Positions 36,973-49,600 of a DNA stretch of 64,000 bases are shown here, piece by piece. A model generated the notes under the pieces. The model was not told the origin of the DNA, searched no databases, and worked only from the letters and a program-made list of their open reading frames with translations. Source of the DNA: Cryptomeria japonica (lineage: Eukaryota > Streptophyta > Pinopsida > Cupressales > Cupressaceae); assembly GCF_030272615.1 (NCBI RefSeq), contig NC_081411.1, positions 212,242,744 to 212,306,743 on the forward strand, in the 5' to 3' direction. The translations under genes and the position numbers were made by a program. How positions within the stretch are numbered: position 1 is the stretch's first letter; the number at the start of each line of letters is the position of its first letter.

Positions 36973-38495
36973 TGTTGGCATTATAACAGACAAAGGGAGA
37001 TTGTTGGCATTTCAATAAGGATATTGAGAAGGTTGTTGATGATTATGGATATAACTGATTAAGGATGTTTACTGTTTTAAAATTATTATTTTGTCATTGA
37101 TGTCAAGAAATTGATTTACTAATTCAGTATGATGTTGCCATATCTTAAGAAGTATGATTTGATGAGTATAAAGATGTCAGTAAAAGACACAGAAAGAATG
37201 TGGTGAATAAGGCGAGGAATAAGTTATTCAATGGGCAACTATTACTGAGTTAGACAATGATGAGATGATGATGTTTTGATTGTTTTGATATCCTACATAT
37301 GTTGTTGATTGTAAGGTTGATACTATACTATGTTACCGAGCAAAGAACCTAGTCGGTAAACCCTAAGGAACCTAGTCGGTAAACCCTAAGGTTCTCGCTA
37401 TTGGTTAATGAAGGTAGAACGACTACCAAGTGAAGTTTAGTATTTAACGAGTTGCAACCGAGTAATAACAAAATGCATTGAATGAATAAAAGCATTATTT
37501 AATGAAGGAAGCTGATGAGCTGGTTATGATTAAATGATTGGTATGCCATGAATAAAGTTTGTTAAAGAATCTATGGCAAGGAAAATTGGCAGGAAGATCT
37601 ACAGCTCAGATTGAACCACAATACCCTAGCACAAGTTCCAAGAAATGTATGCAAGTTCCAAGGCGGGGTAAAACATTTTCAGATCGAAGGATACATTGAA
37701 CCTAGTCAAGTTTAAAGATCTGATGGCTATGATTGATCATGGGGAATGTGATCAAGGAGATTAAGCGGTTGGCAAATTGCTTATAAATAATGAACCGTTG
37801 ATAAACAATGTATGCGGGCAAGTGTATGCACAGGGATGCTACATAGTGATTATCGAGCACAGAAGCTTGAAGAACTGTTTGAATAATAGAGTATAGAGCC
37901 TAGCATATGGACAAGATAAGTCCTATGACTAGATTGTATTGAGCAAATAAGAATCTGCTTTAGCATTTTAGATGTGAAGTTGCAGATAGATTTTTATTAC
38001 TGTTATTTTGTAAAGTGACAGAAAATCTCTTAACCAAGTGGACTTAACAGTCTTATTTGTAAAACCCTCTAGCAAGGTGACATTCTGATTGAGTGTTTGA
38101 AATCCTTTAACAAGGTCACTTTTAACAAGGTGAAGATCCTAATAGATCTGAGGGAAATCCCTTAATCGGGTCACATCTAGCAATGTGTTTGTAATCTTTA
38201 TCAGGATTTGCTTTTAACCGAGCATACTCTAGAAGAGTATATTTCTTAGTGGGTTCGAAATCCTACAGTGGTTTTTCCCTATTTGGGTTTCCATGTTAAA
38301 TCTGATATTATGAGTTTTATGATGTTTATATGCTTTTGAATTTCCATGTTTAGCAATTTTGGTTATATTACTGAAGTATATGTTACCGAGGTTGAATCTG
38401 TTATTTTTCTGGAAGATTAAGTTTGTATGATTCACCCCCCCCTCTCATCTTATTAGCTTGGCATCTGTACTTAACATTAAGTATCTGAACTATCA
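36973..38495 (+). repeat. 5' LTR of the large Copia element
   Basis: The 1523-base LTR begins TGTTGGCATTATAACAGAC and ends TCTGAACTATCA. It contains two 23-base minisatellite units at 37346-37391 and a second LTR-start word at 37002. The 'ttcacccccccctctcatc' run lies near the 3' end. Confidence 0.93.
37346..37391 (+). repeat. 23-bp LTR minisatellite, two units
   Basis: Two perfect tandem units of a 23-mer beginning 'aacctagtcggtaaaccc'. The 3' LTR has three units (43501-43569). Confidence 0.95.
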
Positions 38496-38497
38496 AT

Positions 38498-38509
38498 TGG
38501 TATCAGAGC
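38498..38509 (+). other. Primer-binding site of the large Copia element
   Basis: TGGTATCAGAGC follows the LTR after a two-base gap and is complementary to initiator-Met tRNA. Confidence 0.95.
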
Positions 38510-38560
38510 TTTGGACTCCGGAAGAAAAAGTTTAGAGGCACTTGAGGAAAAGATCTAAAG

Positions 38561-41500
38561 ATGTATAAGAGGGATGCACCGAAGCTGAACAAGTCAAGTT
38601 TCTCTACATGGCAGAAAAGGATGAAGCTGCACCTATTAAGAGTTGGAGAATATGCTGTATATTATCTAGAGAATGATTTGATTACACCAAGCACCTATCC
38701 ATTGACAATGGAAGAGATAAAGGCAAAGCAAGAACATATCCAAGCAATGATTGAAATAACATCTGCATTGACCGACTTAGAGTTTAATGATCTAGAAGGC
38801 TGCAATGATGCAAAGACAATGTGGGACAAGCTCATATCTATGTATGGTGGTGATGAACATGTTCAAAGAGCAAAAGTGGATAGTCTAAGAGGACAACTTG
38901 AATCTATGAGGATGAATGAAGGTGAGAACATAACCCAATACAGTACAAGACTAAAGGAGATTGTCAATCAAATCAAAGGAGCAAGTGGAACTATTGAAGA
39001 AAAGGATATAACAAGTAAGTTGTTAAGAACTCTTCTACCAGCTTATGCAATCCGAGTCTTTGCAATCAATGAATTAAGGTTTGTACCCAATATGCCAGTT
39101 TCTTTGGATGCTACTATTGATAAGCTACATGCATTTGAGTTAAGTAATTTTGATAACAGTGGGTCTTCGGTAAATAAAGTTGAATCTGCATTTAGTTCTT
39201 TTCATATTGGTGAATCTGATGATTACAATGATAGAATGAGTAAGTACACTGAAGGGGATCATAGTGGAGCAAGTGAAAGATTTCACAAGAACATGGAAAA
39301 AGTGCACAAACTGTATGAGGAAATTAGAAAGCAAGAAGAGTTTGAAGCACTATTAGCCAGAAGGTTACCAAGAGGCAAAGGTAAGTATAAAGGAAAACTA
39401 CCTTTGAAATGTTTCAATTGTGATAAGATAGGACATATGGCTTCTAACTGTCCTGACAAAGAATCTACTGAAAAGAGAGATTACCGAGATGACAGACAAA
39501 AAGATAATCATTACAGAGGTCACCGAGATTTTAGGAGAAGAGATAGAAAGTCATGCCTAATAGTTGATGAGGAATCCAATAATGATAAATCAGATGAAAC
39601 TGATACAGAGGAAGTAGTTTATGTGGCTATCAAAGATGGATCAGATGAAGAAAGGTATGAAGAAAAAGCCCTAATATCTCACATTAATACTAATGATTCT
39701 TGGATCATAGATAGTGGATGCTCACATCACATGACAGGTGATAAACACAAATTTGTTACATTAAAAGATTATGATGGAGGCTATGTAAGATTTGGTAATG
39801 ATGCACCATGTCTGGTAAAAGGTAAAGGATCTATAACACTTCTTGACAATGCAAAATGCAATGATGTTTATTGGGTTGAAGGTTTGAAATACAATTTGTT
39901 GAGTGTAGCACAGCTAAACAACATAGGTTACCGAATAGAATTTTAGAAAGGAATTGTCAAAGTTCATGACAAGCATGGAAAGTTAGCTGCTACCGGGACA
40001 CAAACAAAAGGTAACACATTTCACCTTGACTCAACTCGGAACAAATGTTTGTATGAAAAGATAGATGATACCTGGTTATGGCATAAAAGGTTTTGTCATG
40101 TAAATTTTGATAATCTAATCAAAATAAGCAAGAAGCATCAAGTAAGAGGTTTACCGAGTTTGCAAAAACCTGAGAATGCTATGTGCCGAGGATGCCAGAT
40201 GGGTAAAATGACAAGATCAAGCTTTACAAGTAAGTCCTACACTTCTAAGGGAATTTTAGATCTTGTGCACACTGATCTTTGTGGTCCTATGAAAGTTCAA
40301 AGTTACTATGGTGATAAATATTTCATATTATTTGTGGATGATTACTCAAGGATAATGTCAGTTATGTTTTTAAAAGAAAAATCAAAAGCTTTTCAAATGT
40401 TTAAATGGTACAAGGCAAGAGTTGAAAATGAAATAGGAAGACAACTGAAATGTCTTAGATCAGACAGAGGACGAGAGTTCACATCTGATGAGTTCAACTT
40501 ATTCTGCAATGATCACGGTATAAAAAGACAAGTCTCTGCACCGAGAATTCCACAACAAAATGGAATTGCTAAGAGAAGAAATAGATCTATTATGGATTGT
40601 GCCAGAACCCTGATGATTGAAAAGAAAGCGTCACAAAGATTTTGGAGAGAAGTAATAAGCACAATAGTTTACACCCTGAACCGAGTACAACTGAAGAAAG
40701 GAACTTTGAAGACACCATATGAGATCTGGTATGACAAGAAACCTAATGTAAGTTATTTTAAAACCTTTGGAAGTAGATGCTATGTTCACAAAGATTATAG
40801 AAATGGAAAGTTTGATCAGAAAAGTGAAGAAGGAACATTTCTAGGTTATTCTTCTAGAAGCAAAGCATTTAAATGTTTGATCAAATCATCTAACAAAATA
40901 GTAGAAAGTGCAGATGTGAGAATTGATGAATTTGCACAAAGAAATGATGAAGGAAATTCCAAGGAACTAGAAGATTATGATGAATTTGTCTATGTTCAAC
41001 CGACAAGTCTTACCGAGAAAACTGTTGAAGGAAATGAAGAGAATATTCAGTTACCGAGTGATGAAGAAGATCATACAGAGCCTACCGAGCGTGTATTAGC
41101 CAAGTATGTCAGAAGACATCATGCATCAAGTTAGATTATAGGTGATAAGAATGATCCAATGATGACAAGGAACAAACTGAGACAGAACACATGTCTGATA
41201 TCTGAATTTGAACCGAGGATAGTGAAAGAGGCATTTAACAATGAAGATTGGATAAATGCTATTACAGAAGAGATTGATTAAATCAAGAAGAATGACACAT
41301 GGACACTGGTCCCAAGACCGAAGGAAAAAAATGTAATCGGTACAAAGTGAATTTTCAGAAACAAGCTAAATGAAAAAGGTGAGGTCATTAGAAATAAATC
41401 AAGACTAGTTTGCAAAGGTTATGCCCAAGAAGAGGGAATTGATTATGGTGAGACTTTTGCACCTGTGGCAAGACTTGAAGGAGTAAGAACATTGTTGGCA

Positions 41501-42745
41501 TATGCTGCTTACAAGAATTTCAAGGTATATCAAATGGATATCAAATTTGCATTTCTGAATGGTATATTAGAAGAAGAAATTTTTATTGAACAACTTGAAG
41601 GATTTGTTGAAGACAAGAATAATGATCAGGTATGTAAATTGAACAAAGCTTTATATGGTTTGAAATAAGCACCTAGAGCATGGTATGAAAGATTGCACTC
41701 TTATTTGATCAAGATTGGTTTTATAAGAACAAGTGAAAACAACAATATGTACATGAAGAATGATGAAAACGGAATACTGATCTCAACCATATTTGTTGAT
41801 GATATTATATTTTGTGGAAATGACTCTCTATGCAAGAACTTTGGAAATGAAATGAGCAAAGAATTTGAGATGTCATTAATTAGTGAGATAAAGTATTTTA
41901 TAGGTTTACAAATATTGCAAATGAAAGGTGAGATTTTCATTACTCAATCCAAATACATAAAGGAAATCTTGAAGAAATTTGGAATGGAGGATTCAAAACC
42001 AGTAAGTACTCCTATGACTACCAACTGGAAATTATCAAAGAATGATAAATCTGCATCTATTGATGAGACACTTTATCGATCCATGATTGGAAAGCTACAA
42101 TATGTTGTTCACAACAGGCCAGATATAGCACATGCAGTAGGTATAGTTGCAAGATTCTCTGCAGATCCCAAGGAAACACATATGATAGCAATCAAGAGAA
42201 TTTTCAGATACTTGAAAGGCACTGAAGATTATGGCTTAGCATATCAGAAAGGAAATGTTTTTGATTTAAAAGTTTATACTGATGCTGATTGGGCATACAA
42301 CATTGATGAAAGGAAAAGCACAAGTGGAGGAGCTTTCTTTTTAGGAGAAAGACTAGTGAGTTGGCTTAGCAAGAAACAAGGATGTGTTTCATAGTCAACA
42401 ACAAAAGCTGAATACGTTGCTGCATCATTGAATTGTACCAATATATCATGGATCAAACAACTGTTGGAAGGTATAAATGAGCAAGTTACCGAGCCAGTAA
42501 CTATGCTTTGTGACAATACTAGTGCCATTAACATTTCAAAGAATCCTGTTATGCACTCTAAGACAAAGCACATCTCTATCAAATATCATTATCTTATTGA
42601 AGAAGCTCAAGAGAAGAAAATGGTGTTGGAGTATGTTAGCACAAAGGAACAAATAGCAGATATCTTCACCAAGCCACTACCAAGGGACACTTTTGAGTAT
42701 CTCAGAAGTAAGTTAGGGGTCCTACCCCTATCTTCCATTCATTGA
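38561..42745 (+). pseudogene. Copia gag-pol polyprotein with in-frame stops only
   Basis: From ATG 38561 one frame of 1395 codons reads through the whole polyprotein. It shows UBN2-type gag (MWDKLISMYGG), a CCHC knuckle CFNCDKIGHMASNC, protease WIIDSGCSHHM, and GAG-pre-integrase LWHKRFCHVNFDNL. Integrase follows with D-D-E context (LVHTDLCGPM, FVDDYSRIM, SAPRIPQQNG). RT has IFVDDIIFCG, RNase H has YTDADWAYN and KAEYVAASL, and it ends ADIFTKPLPRDTFEYL. Six stops interrupt it: TAG 39944, TAG 41132, TAA 41279, TGA 41348, TAA 41666 and TAG 42392. No frameshift is present. Five stops sit where the family usually has Gln or an equivalent C-A-R codon and one (41348) where it has Trp. Catalytic residues of RT are intact. 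Confidence 0.94.
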
Positions 42746-43115
42746 CCGAGTTCGATGAAAGCATCAATTCGACGACTCTACAAAATATCTTTTAGGAGTT
42801 GATGCTGATTTACACACTTTAGGATGTTTTCTAAAGGTGTGCAAGAAACAATAATAGGAAATAGGAATTGAAGACAAAATGCTCTGACCGAGACTAAGTT
42901 GACACATAACAACAAGAAATCACTTCATACAGGAAGAAATTATGTTTTAATTCTTTACTTTTTAGCATTGTTGTCAAAGGGGGAGAAGAGTAAAGAAAAG
43001 TGGAGAAGACTAATGTATGGGGGAGAAGACTGATGATAGAGGGAGAGCATTTCAACATTTCAGAACAACAATCTGAATCAATTAGGTCAAATCAATTGGT
43101 TTTGCCATCAATGCC

Positions 43116-43126
43116 AAAGGGGGAGA
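43116..43126 (+). other. Polypurine tract of the large Copia element
   Basis: AAAGGGGGAGA directly before the 3' LTR. A second similar tract (aaagggaga) occurs just inside each LTR, 29 bases downstream. Confidence 0.88.
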
Positions 43127-43127
43127 T

Positions 43128-44673
43128 TGTTGGCATTATAACAAACAAAGGGAGATTGTTGGCATTTCAATAAGGATATTGAGAAGGTTGTTGATGATTA
43201 TGGATATAACTGATTAAGGATGTTTACTGTCTTAATATTATTATTTTGTCATTGATGTCAAGAAATTGATTTACTAATTCAGTATGATGTTGCCATATCT
43301 TAAGAAGTATGATTTGATGAGTATAAAGATGTCAGTAAAAGACACAGAAAGAATGTGATGAATAAGGGGAGGAATAAGTTATTCAATGGGCAACTATTAT
43401 CGAGTTAGACAATGATGAGATGATGATGTTTTTATTGTTTTGATATCCTACATATGTTGTTGATTGTAAGGTTGATACTATACTATGTTACCGAGCAAAG
43501 AACCTAGTCGGTAAACCCTAAGGAACCTAGTCGGTAAACCCTAAGGAACCTAGTCGGTAAACCCTAACGTTATCGCTATCGGTTAATGAAGGCAAAATGA
43601 CTACCGAGTGAAGTTTAGTATTTATCGAGTTGCAACCGAGTAATAACAGAATGCATTGAATGAATAAAAGCATTATTTAATGAAGGAAGCTGATGAGCTG
43701 GTTATGATTAAATGATTGGTATGCCGTGAATGAAGTTTGTTAAAGAATCTATGGCAAAGGAAAATCGACAGGAAGATCTACAACTCAAATTGAACTACAA
43801 TACCCTAGCACAAGTTCCAAGAAATGTATGCAAGTTCCAAGACAGGGTAAAACATTTTTAGATCGAAGGATTCATTGAACCTAGTCAAGTTTGAAGATTT
43901 GATGGCTATGATTGATCATGGGAAATGTGATCAAGGAGATTAAGCGGTTGGAAAATTGCTTATAAATAATGAACTGTTGATAAACAATGTATGCGGGCAA
44001 GTGTATGCACAGGGATGCTACATAGTGATTACCGAGAACAGAAGCTTGAAGACCTGTTTGAATAACAGAGTATAGAGCCCAGCAGATGGACAAGATAAGT
44101 CCTATGACTAGATTGTATTGAGCAAATAAGAATCTGCTTTAGCATTTTAGATGTGAAGTTGCAGATAGATTTTTATTACTGTTATTTTGTAAAGTGACAG
44201 AAAATCTCTTAACCGAGTGGACTTAACAGTCTTATTTGTAAAACCCTCTAGCAAGGTGACATTCTGATTGAGTGTTTGAAATCCTTTAACAAGGTCACTT
44301 CTAACAAGGTGAAGATCCTAACAGATCTGAGGGAAATCCCTTAACCGGGTCACATCTAGCAATGTGTTTGTAATCTTTAACATGATTTGCTTTTAACCAA
44401 GCATACTCTAGAAGAGTATATTTCTTAGTGGGTCCGAAATCCTACAGTGGTTTTTCCCTATTTGGGTTTCCACGTTAAATCTGGTGTTATGAGTTTTATG
44501 ATGTTTATATGCTTTTGAGTTTCCATGTTTAGCAGTTTTGGTTATATTACTGAAGTATATGTTACCGAGGTTGAATCTGTTGTTTTTCTGGAAGATTAAG
44601 TTTGTATGATTCACCCCCCCTCTCATCTTATTATCTTGGCATCTGTACTTAACATTAAGTATCAGAACTATCA
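43128..44673 (+). repeat. 3' LTR of the large Copia element
   Basis: A 1546-base direct repeat of 36973-38495, 23 bases longer because of one extra minisatellite unit. It ends AGAACTATCA before the duplicated target site. Confidence 0.93.
43501..43569 (+). repeat. 23-bp LTR minisatellite, three units
   Basis: Units start at 43501, 43524 and 43547; the last ends 'ctaacg' instead of 'ctaagg'. Confidence 0.95.
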
Positions 44674-44678
44674 CGAGC

Positions 44679-45355
44679 AAGTGTAAGCACAGGGATGCTA
44701 CATAGTGATTACGAAGCACAGAAGCTTGAAGATCTGTTTGATTAACAGTGTAGAGAGCCCATCAGAGGGACAAGATAAGTCCTATGACTAAATTGTTTTG
44801 AGCAAATAAGAATCTGCTTTAGCATTTTAGATGTGAAGTTGCAGATAGATTTTTATTACTGTTATTTTGTAAGTGACAGAAAATCTCTTAACCGAGTGGA
44901 CTTAACAGTCTTATATGTAAACCCTCTAGCAAGGTAACATTCTAAATGAGTGTTTGAAATCCTTTGACAAGGTCACTTCTAACAAAGTGAAGATCCTAAC
45001 AGATCTGAGTGAAATCCCTTAACCGAGTCACATCTAGCAATGTGTTTGTAATCTTTAACAGGATTTGCTTTTAACCGAGCATACTCTAGAAGAGTATATT
45101 TCTTAGCGGGTCCGAAATCCCATAGTGGTTTTTCCCTATTTGGGTTTCCATGTTAAATCTGATGTTATGAGTGTTATTATGATTATGTGTTCATAAGTTT
45201 GCATGTTTAGCAGTTTTTTGGTTAAGTTGCTGAAGAATATGTTACCGAGGTTGACTTTGTTGATTTTAAGGAAGTTTAAATTTGTATGATTCACCCCCCC
45301 CTCTCATCTAGTAAGCTATTGGCATCTGTACTTTACATCAAGTATCAAAACTATA
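44679..45355 (+). repeat. Right part of the outer solo LTR
   Basis: It continues the outer LTR from 'aagtgtaagcacagggatgc' to 'agtatcaaaactata', parallel to the inner LTR's last 680 bases. The outer target duplication may be AAAAT (36106-36110 and about 45357-45361), but the A-rich junction is ambiguous. Confidence 0.85.
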
Positions 45356-45472
45356 AAAAATATGAATAAAATTTGACAAGACAAAAAATTCATGATTAAA
45401 TTCGTCTGATATAAATTTGATTTATGTAATATATATAAAAAAATGGAAAATAATATATAAAAAAACTGAAAA

Positions 45473-46639
45473 ATGCAGAGTTCGAAGGATGACCATGAAA
45501 TCGGGCGAAACTCTAAGTCTGAGAAAATTAAAAATGGGAATGATTTGGGCGCTGAAGATTTTAGCAACGAGGATGAATCCATTGTTATTTATGTGACAGA
45601 GGAGATCAACGAGGAGTTGGAAGCACTTGCAAAACTTGGTATAATTTGCAGATTCATTGGCGCCAGATTTGAAAGGAAAAAGATTTTGGAATGGATTGAT
45701 AATGCCTGGAGGACACCGCACATCTTAAAATATTTGCCTCAGGGATTTTTTGCGATAATCTTTGCTACGGAAGAGGAAAGAACAAGGATCTTGCAGGGAG
45801 GAGTATGGAGAATGGATTCAATGCCACTTTATATTCAGAAATGGCATCATAATTTCAACCCATTTGATCCTTATGATTCCCCAGTGTGGATTCGACTATA
45901 TGGGTTACTAGTGGAATACTGGACGAAAGATGCCCTTGAAAAGATAGGATGAACATTAGGCACACTGATTGATATTGACATCAATATTGCCAATGAAGAT
46001 TTAGATACATATGCAAGATTAAATGTTGTTGCAATAAGGAAGATACTAGACAAGATCAGATTAAGAGCATAGGATAGGGATTGGGTTCAGACAATTGAGG
46101 TTGAGGAAAGAAAGTTCTTTTGTTCAAATTGCGGTAGGAGGAATCATGCGTTTGAGAAGTGCAAAAGGCCACATAAAAGGAAGGAGGCTTGGATTCCCAA
46201 ACCCCGTGCGGAGAACGAAAAGCAAATGATATGCTATTCTGGGAATGTGGAGTCCTCAGATGTGAGCTTCTTAAACTCTTTGAAGGCTAGGAATGATGCC
46301 AAAAGCATGTATGATAGAGGAAAATAAAACACTGATTTGGAAAGGTCACTGAACGAAGTTGAGCTTCAGGATCATACTATGGGAAATGAGGCTGACAATT
46401 TGTTGATGGATGAGGAGGAGCAGGAAGAAGGAGCAGCTGATGAATTGGGTGTAACTGACACCAGGTGTATAAGTCAAACTGCTATGGAACTTTTAGACAG
46501 AGGGAAGAGCAACAGAGGTAGAAAATCCAATAGGCAAAAATGGGAGGCAAAAGCTTCTAAAAAAGGCTTCCGAAGTGTGGCTGATTTATTCAAGAATACA
46601 AGTTCCAAGGGAGAAGGCCTCTCCCTTGGGAAGAAATGA
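45473..46639 (+). pseudogene. L1 ORF1 (DUF4283, zinc knuckle) with in-frame stops
   Basis: One frame of 389 codons starts MQSSKDDHEIGRN. The DUF4283 core is visible as GGVWRMDSMPLYIQKWHHNF and SPVWIRLYGLLVEYW. A knuckle CSNCGRRNHAFEKC follows and then an acidic and a basic tail (EEEQEEGAADE; KKGFRSVADLFK). Three stops fall inside: TGA 45950 (likely from CGA), TAG near 46070 and TAA near 46325. ORF1 proteins of this type bind RNA and act as chaperone in the L1 RNP. The stop codon overlaps the ORF2 start as ATGA. Confidence 0.88.
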
Positions 46640-49600
46640 AGATCACAACATGGAATTTCAGGGGCGTAGCGGCCCCTAACAAACGCATGATGGTAAAACA
46701 CCATCTTGCCAAGATCACATGTGATATTGTTCTGCTATAGGAGACAAAATGTAATGAAGAAGAAGGTGAGAAATTTGTAAAATATTGCAAGGGTTGGAAC
46801 AAAGTGTTTCAGGGAGCTTGTGGTACCGCGGGTGGCCTTGGTATACTCTGGAAAGAACACACAATCAGGTTTATGCCTTTCAACAAAGGCAAACACTGGA
46901 TGGCAGGTTGGGTGAGAAGCAAATTGAACTCATTGGAATTCCCTTTATGGAATGTCTATGGCCCCATACTTTCTGCAGAAAAGGTAAAGATATGGGATAA
47001 ACTCTCTGATGAAATACTATCCATTAACAATGAAAGATATAATCAGAGGAGATTTCAATGCTATTATGGATCTCAAAGAAAAGAGTGGTGAGATAGGTAA
47101 AATTTCCAAGGACACACTGGGGTTCAGAAAGTTTGGGCATGGGATTAATGCCATTGATTGCATACCAAGTGAGGGATGGTTCACTTGGATCAATAGAGGA
47201 ACAAGATTCACAAACATTGTGGAAAGGATTGATAGGTTCTTTTATGGATCTTTATGGATGGTAGACAACATCCCCATTATTGCAAAGACTTTGCCCATTG
47301 CTATCTCTAATCACTTCCCGGTTCAATTGGATATTGGAACTGGCACAAACTGGGGTTGCCGATATTTTAAATTCCAGAATATGTGGTGGAGGGAGGCTTC
47401 ACTCAAATAGTTGCTGGAGAATTGGTGGTGTGAATACAAAACCAAGGGAACTGCTAGCTTTTGCTTCATTAAGAAGCTTGCATATATCAAGGGAAAGATG
47501 AGAATTTGGAATAAGGAGGCATTCAGAAACATTTTTGAGAAAAAAGAGACGGTAAAAAAAGAATTAGAAGAGCTGAATGAAAGAGTAATAAGAGATGGTA
47601 TGAATCAAATGGACTACCTCAAAGAAAAAGAGCTAAAAAGGGAACTCTCTGAAATGCTTTCTAGAGAAGAAATTAATTGGAAGGACAAGGCTCGAGAATT
47701 GTGGATCAAAGAAGGGGATTGCAACACAAAATATTTTCATGCATCTGTTAAAACCAAAAGAATGCAGAATCAGATTAATAAAATACAAGATGTTAATGGG
47801 AGATGGTGCAATGACAGGGAAACAATTGGAAATGCTGCGGTTGACTTCTACAAGAGCATCCTCAATATGGGTGAGTGTGTGGATCCCTTGACCAAGAGAC
47901 AGATTCTCGAGGCTATTCCGAAACTGATTGGTGAAGAGGACAACAAAATGTTGATGGCACCATACATGGAAGAGGAAGCCAAAACTGTTGTCTTTGGCTT
48001 ACATCCAGACAAGGCGCCTGGTCCCGATGGTTTCTCAAAAAAGTTTTATCAAGAGTGCTAGAATTTTTTAAAATCAGACATTTGTAAGGTCTTGGAGGAG
48101 CTGAGAAGTAAAGGGAAATTTGTCAAGGAGCTAAATAACATAGTGCTAGTAATAATTCCAAAGAAGTCAGACTGCTGCTCTTTAAATGATTATAGGCCTA
48201 TTGCGTTGTGCAATACAATCTACAAAATTTTAACCAAGGCTATGGCTAATTGTTTGAAGAAAGTCATGAGAAAACTGATCTCATTAGAGAAAAATGGTTT
48301 TATGCCTGGAAGAGAGATCTCGGACAACATTATACTCACAACTGAAACTATACACACAATGGCAACATCCAAGAAAGCTGGTATGGTCATCAAACTAGAT
48401 ATATCTAAGGCATATGATAAAGTCCAATGGAGTTTCTTAAGATGTGCATTATGGAAATTTGGGTTTGATGAAAAATGGATCATGATAGTTGGTGCATGCA
48501 TTGAATCCCCTCACTTTTCAGTTGCAATAAATGGGGCTTTGTTTGAATTTTTCAAAAGTTCTAATGGGATAAGGCAAGGTAATCCCATCTCACAATTCCT
48601 TTTCGTGATGATGGTGGAATCCCTAAGCAGATATATCCACAGGAAAAGAAGGTTGGGAGAGTGGAAAGGCATTCACATTCATGAAGATTTAGATCATGTC
48701 ACACATTCCCAACTTGTGGATGATACTAATTTATTTGGGGAAGCAAACATTAGAGAGGCCGAGGCTATCAAGTCAACACTGGATTTATATGCCTGTGCTG
48801 CTGGCCAACAAATCAATGATGTGAAAACTAATTTTTTTTTCTTCAACACCAAAAAAGCCATACAATAAAAAATTGCACGTATGCTTGGCTAGAAAATTGG
48901 TACATTGCCAACCAAGTATCTTGGGGTTCCTATGTTATCTGCCGCTTCACGAAATTCCTTATGGGAGGATTTAATCTCAAAATGTAGACTGAAAACGAAG
49001 GCGTGGAGATATAAATGGCTGTCATTACCAGGTAGAATTCTTTTAATTAAATCTGTGCTTGCTGCAACACCTATATATGCAATGTCATGTTTTAAGTTAT
49101 CTTTCAAAGCAATACATGCTCTTGAAAGTTTTTTCAAGCAATTTTTATGGGAGGGGGATAAGGAAGCTAAACGAATTCCACTACTAAATTGGGACACAAC
49201 CTGCAATATAAAAGAAAACGGGAGTGCTGGACTTAGGAAAATGGAAGGTCAAAATATTTCTTTGGGGGCCAAACTTGTATGGAAGATGTATAGGGAATTG
49301 GGGAAGCTATGGTGTAGAATTATGCAAAAAAAGTACCTTGATAATGATGTTCTGAAAAGAATCCTCACATGTCGTAACATACAGGGTGGGTCAACAGTAT
49401 GAAAATTTATGAAAGAGTGCAGGGCTTTAATCAAGGATCACCTCACTTGGAAGTTAGGAAATGGGAAAAACACAAGGTTTTGGAGAGACTCATGGGATGG
49501 TTTTGAATGCCTTGCTGATTTGTTTGATCAAAAAGGCTGGATATGTGAGGTGGAGGTGGATATGGGTGAAGTGGTTGAGAACTATGTGGTGGAGACTCAC

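Larger units (their letters stand above)
36973..44673 (+). mobile_element. Full-length Ty1/Copia retrotransposon nested in a same-family LTR
   Basis: Length is 7701 bases, with LTRs at 36973-38495 and 43128-44673, both TG...CA. It has a perfect initiator-Met PBS and a purine tract (aaagggggaga) before the 3' LTR. A 5-base target duplication with one mismatch flanks it, CGGGC at 36968-36972 and CGAGC at 44674-44678. The gag-pol frame is continuous from 38561 to 42745 except for stop codons. LTRs are similar to within a few percent by eye, and their 23-base length difference is exactly one minisatellite unit. It is structurally complete but cannot make protein as read. Confidence 0.95.
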
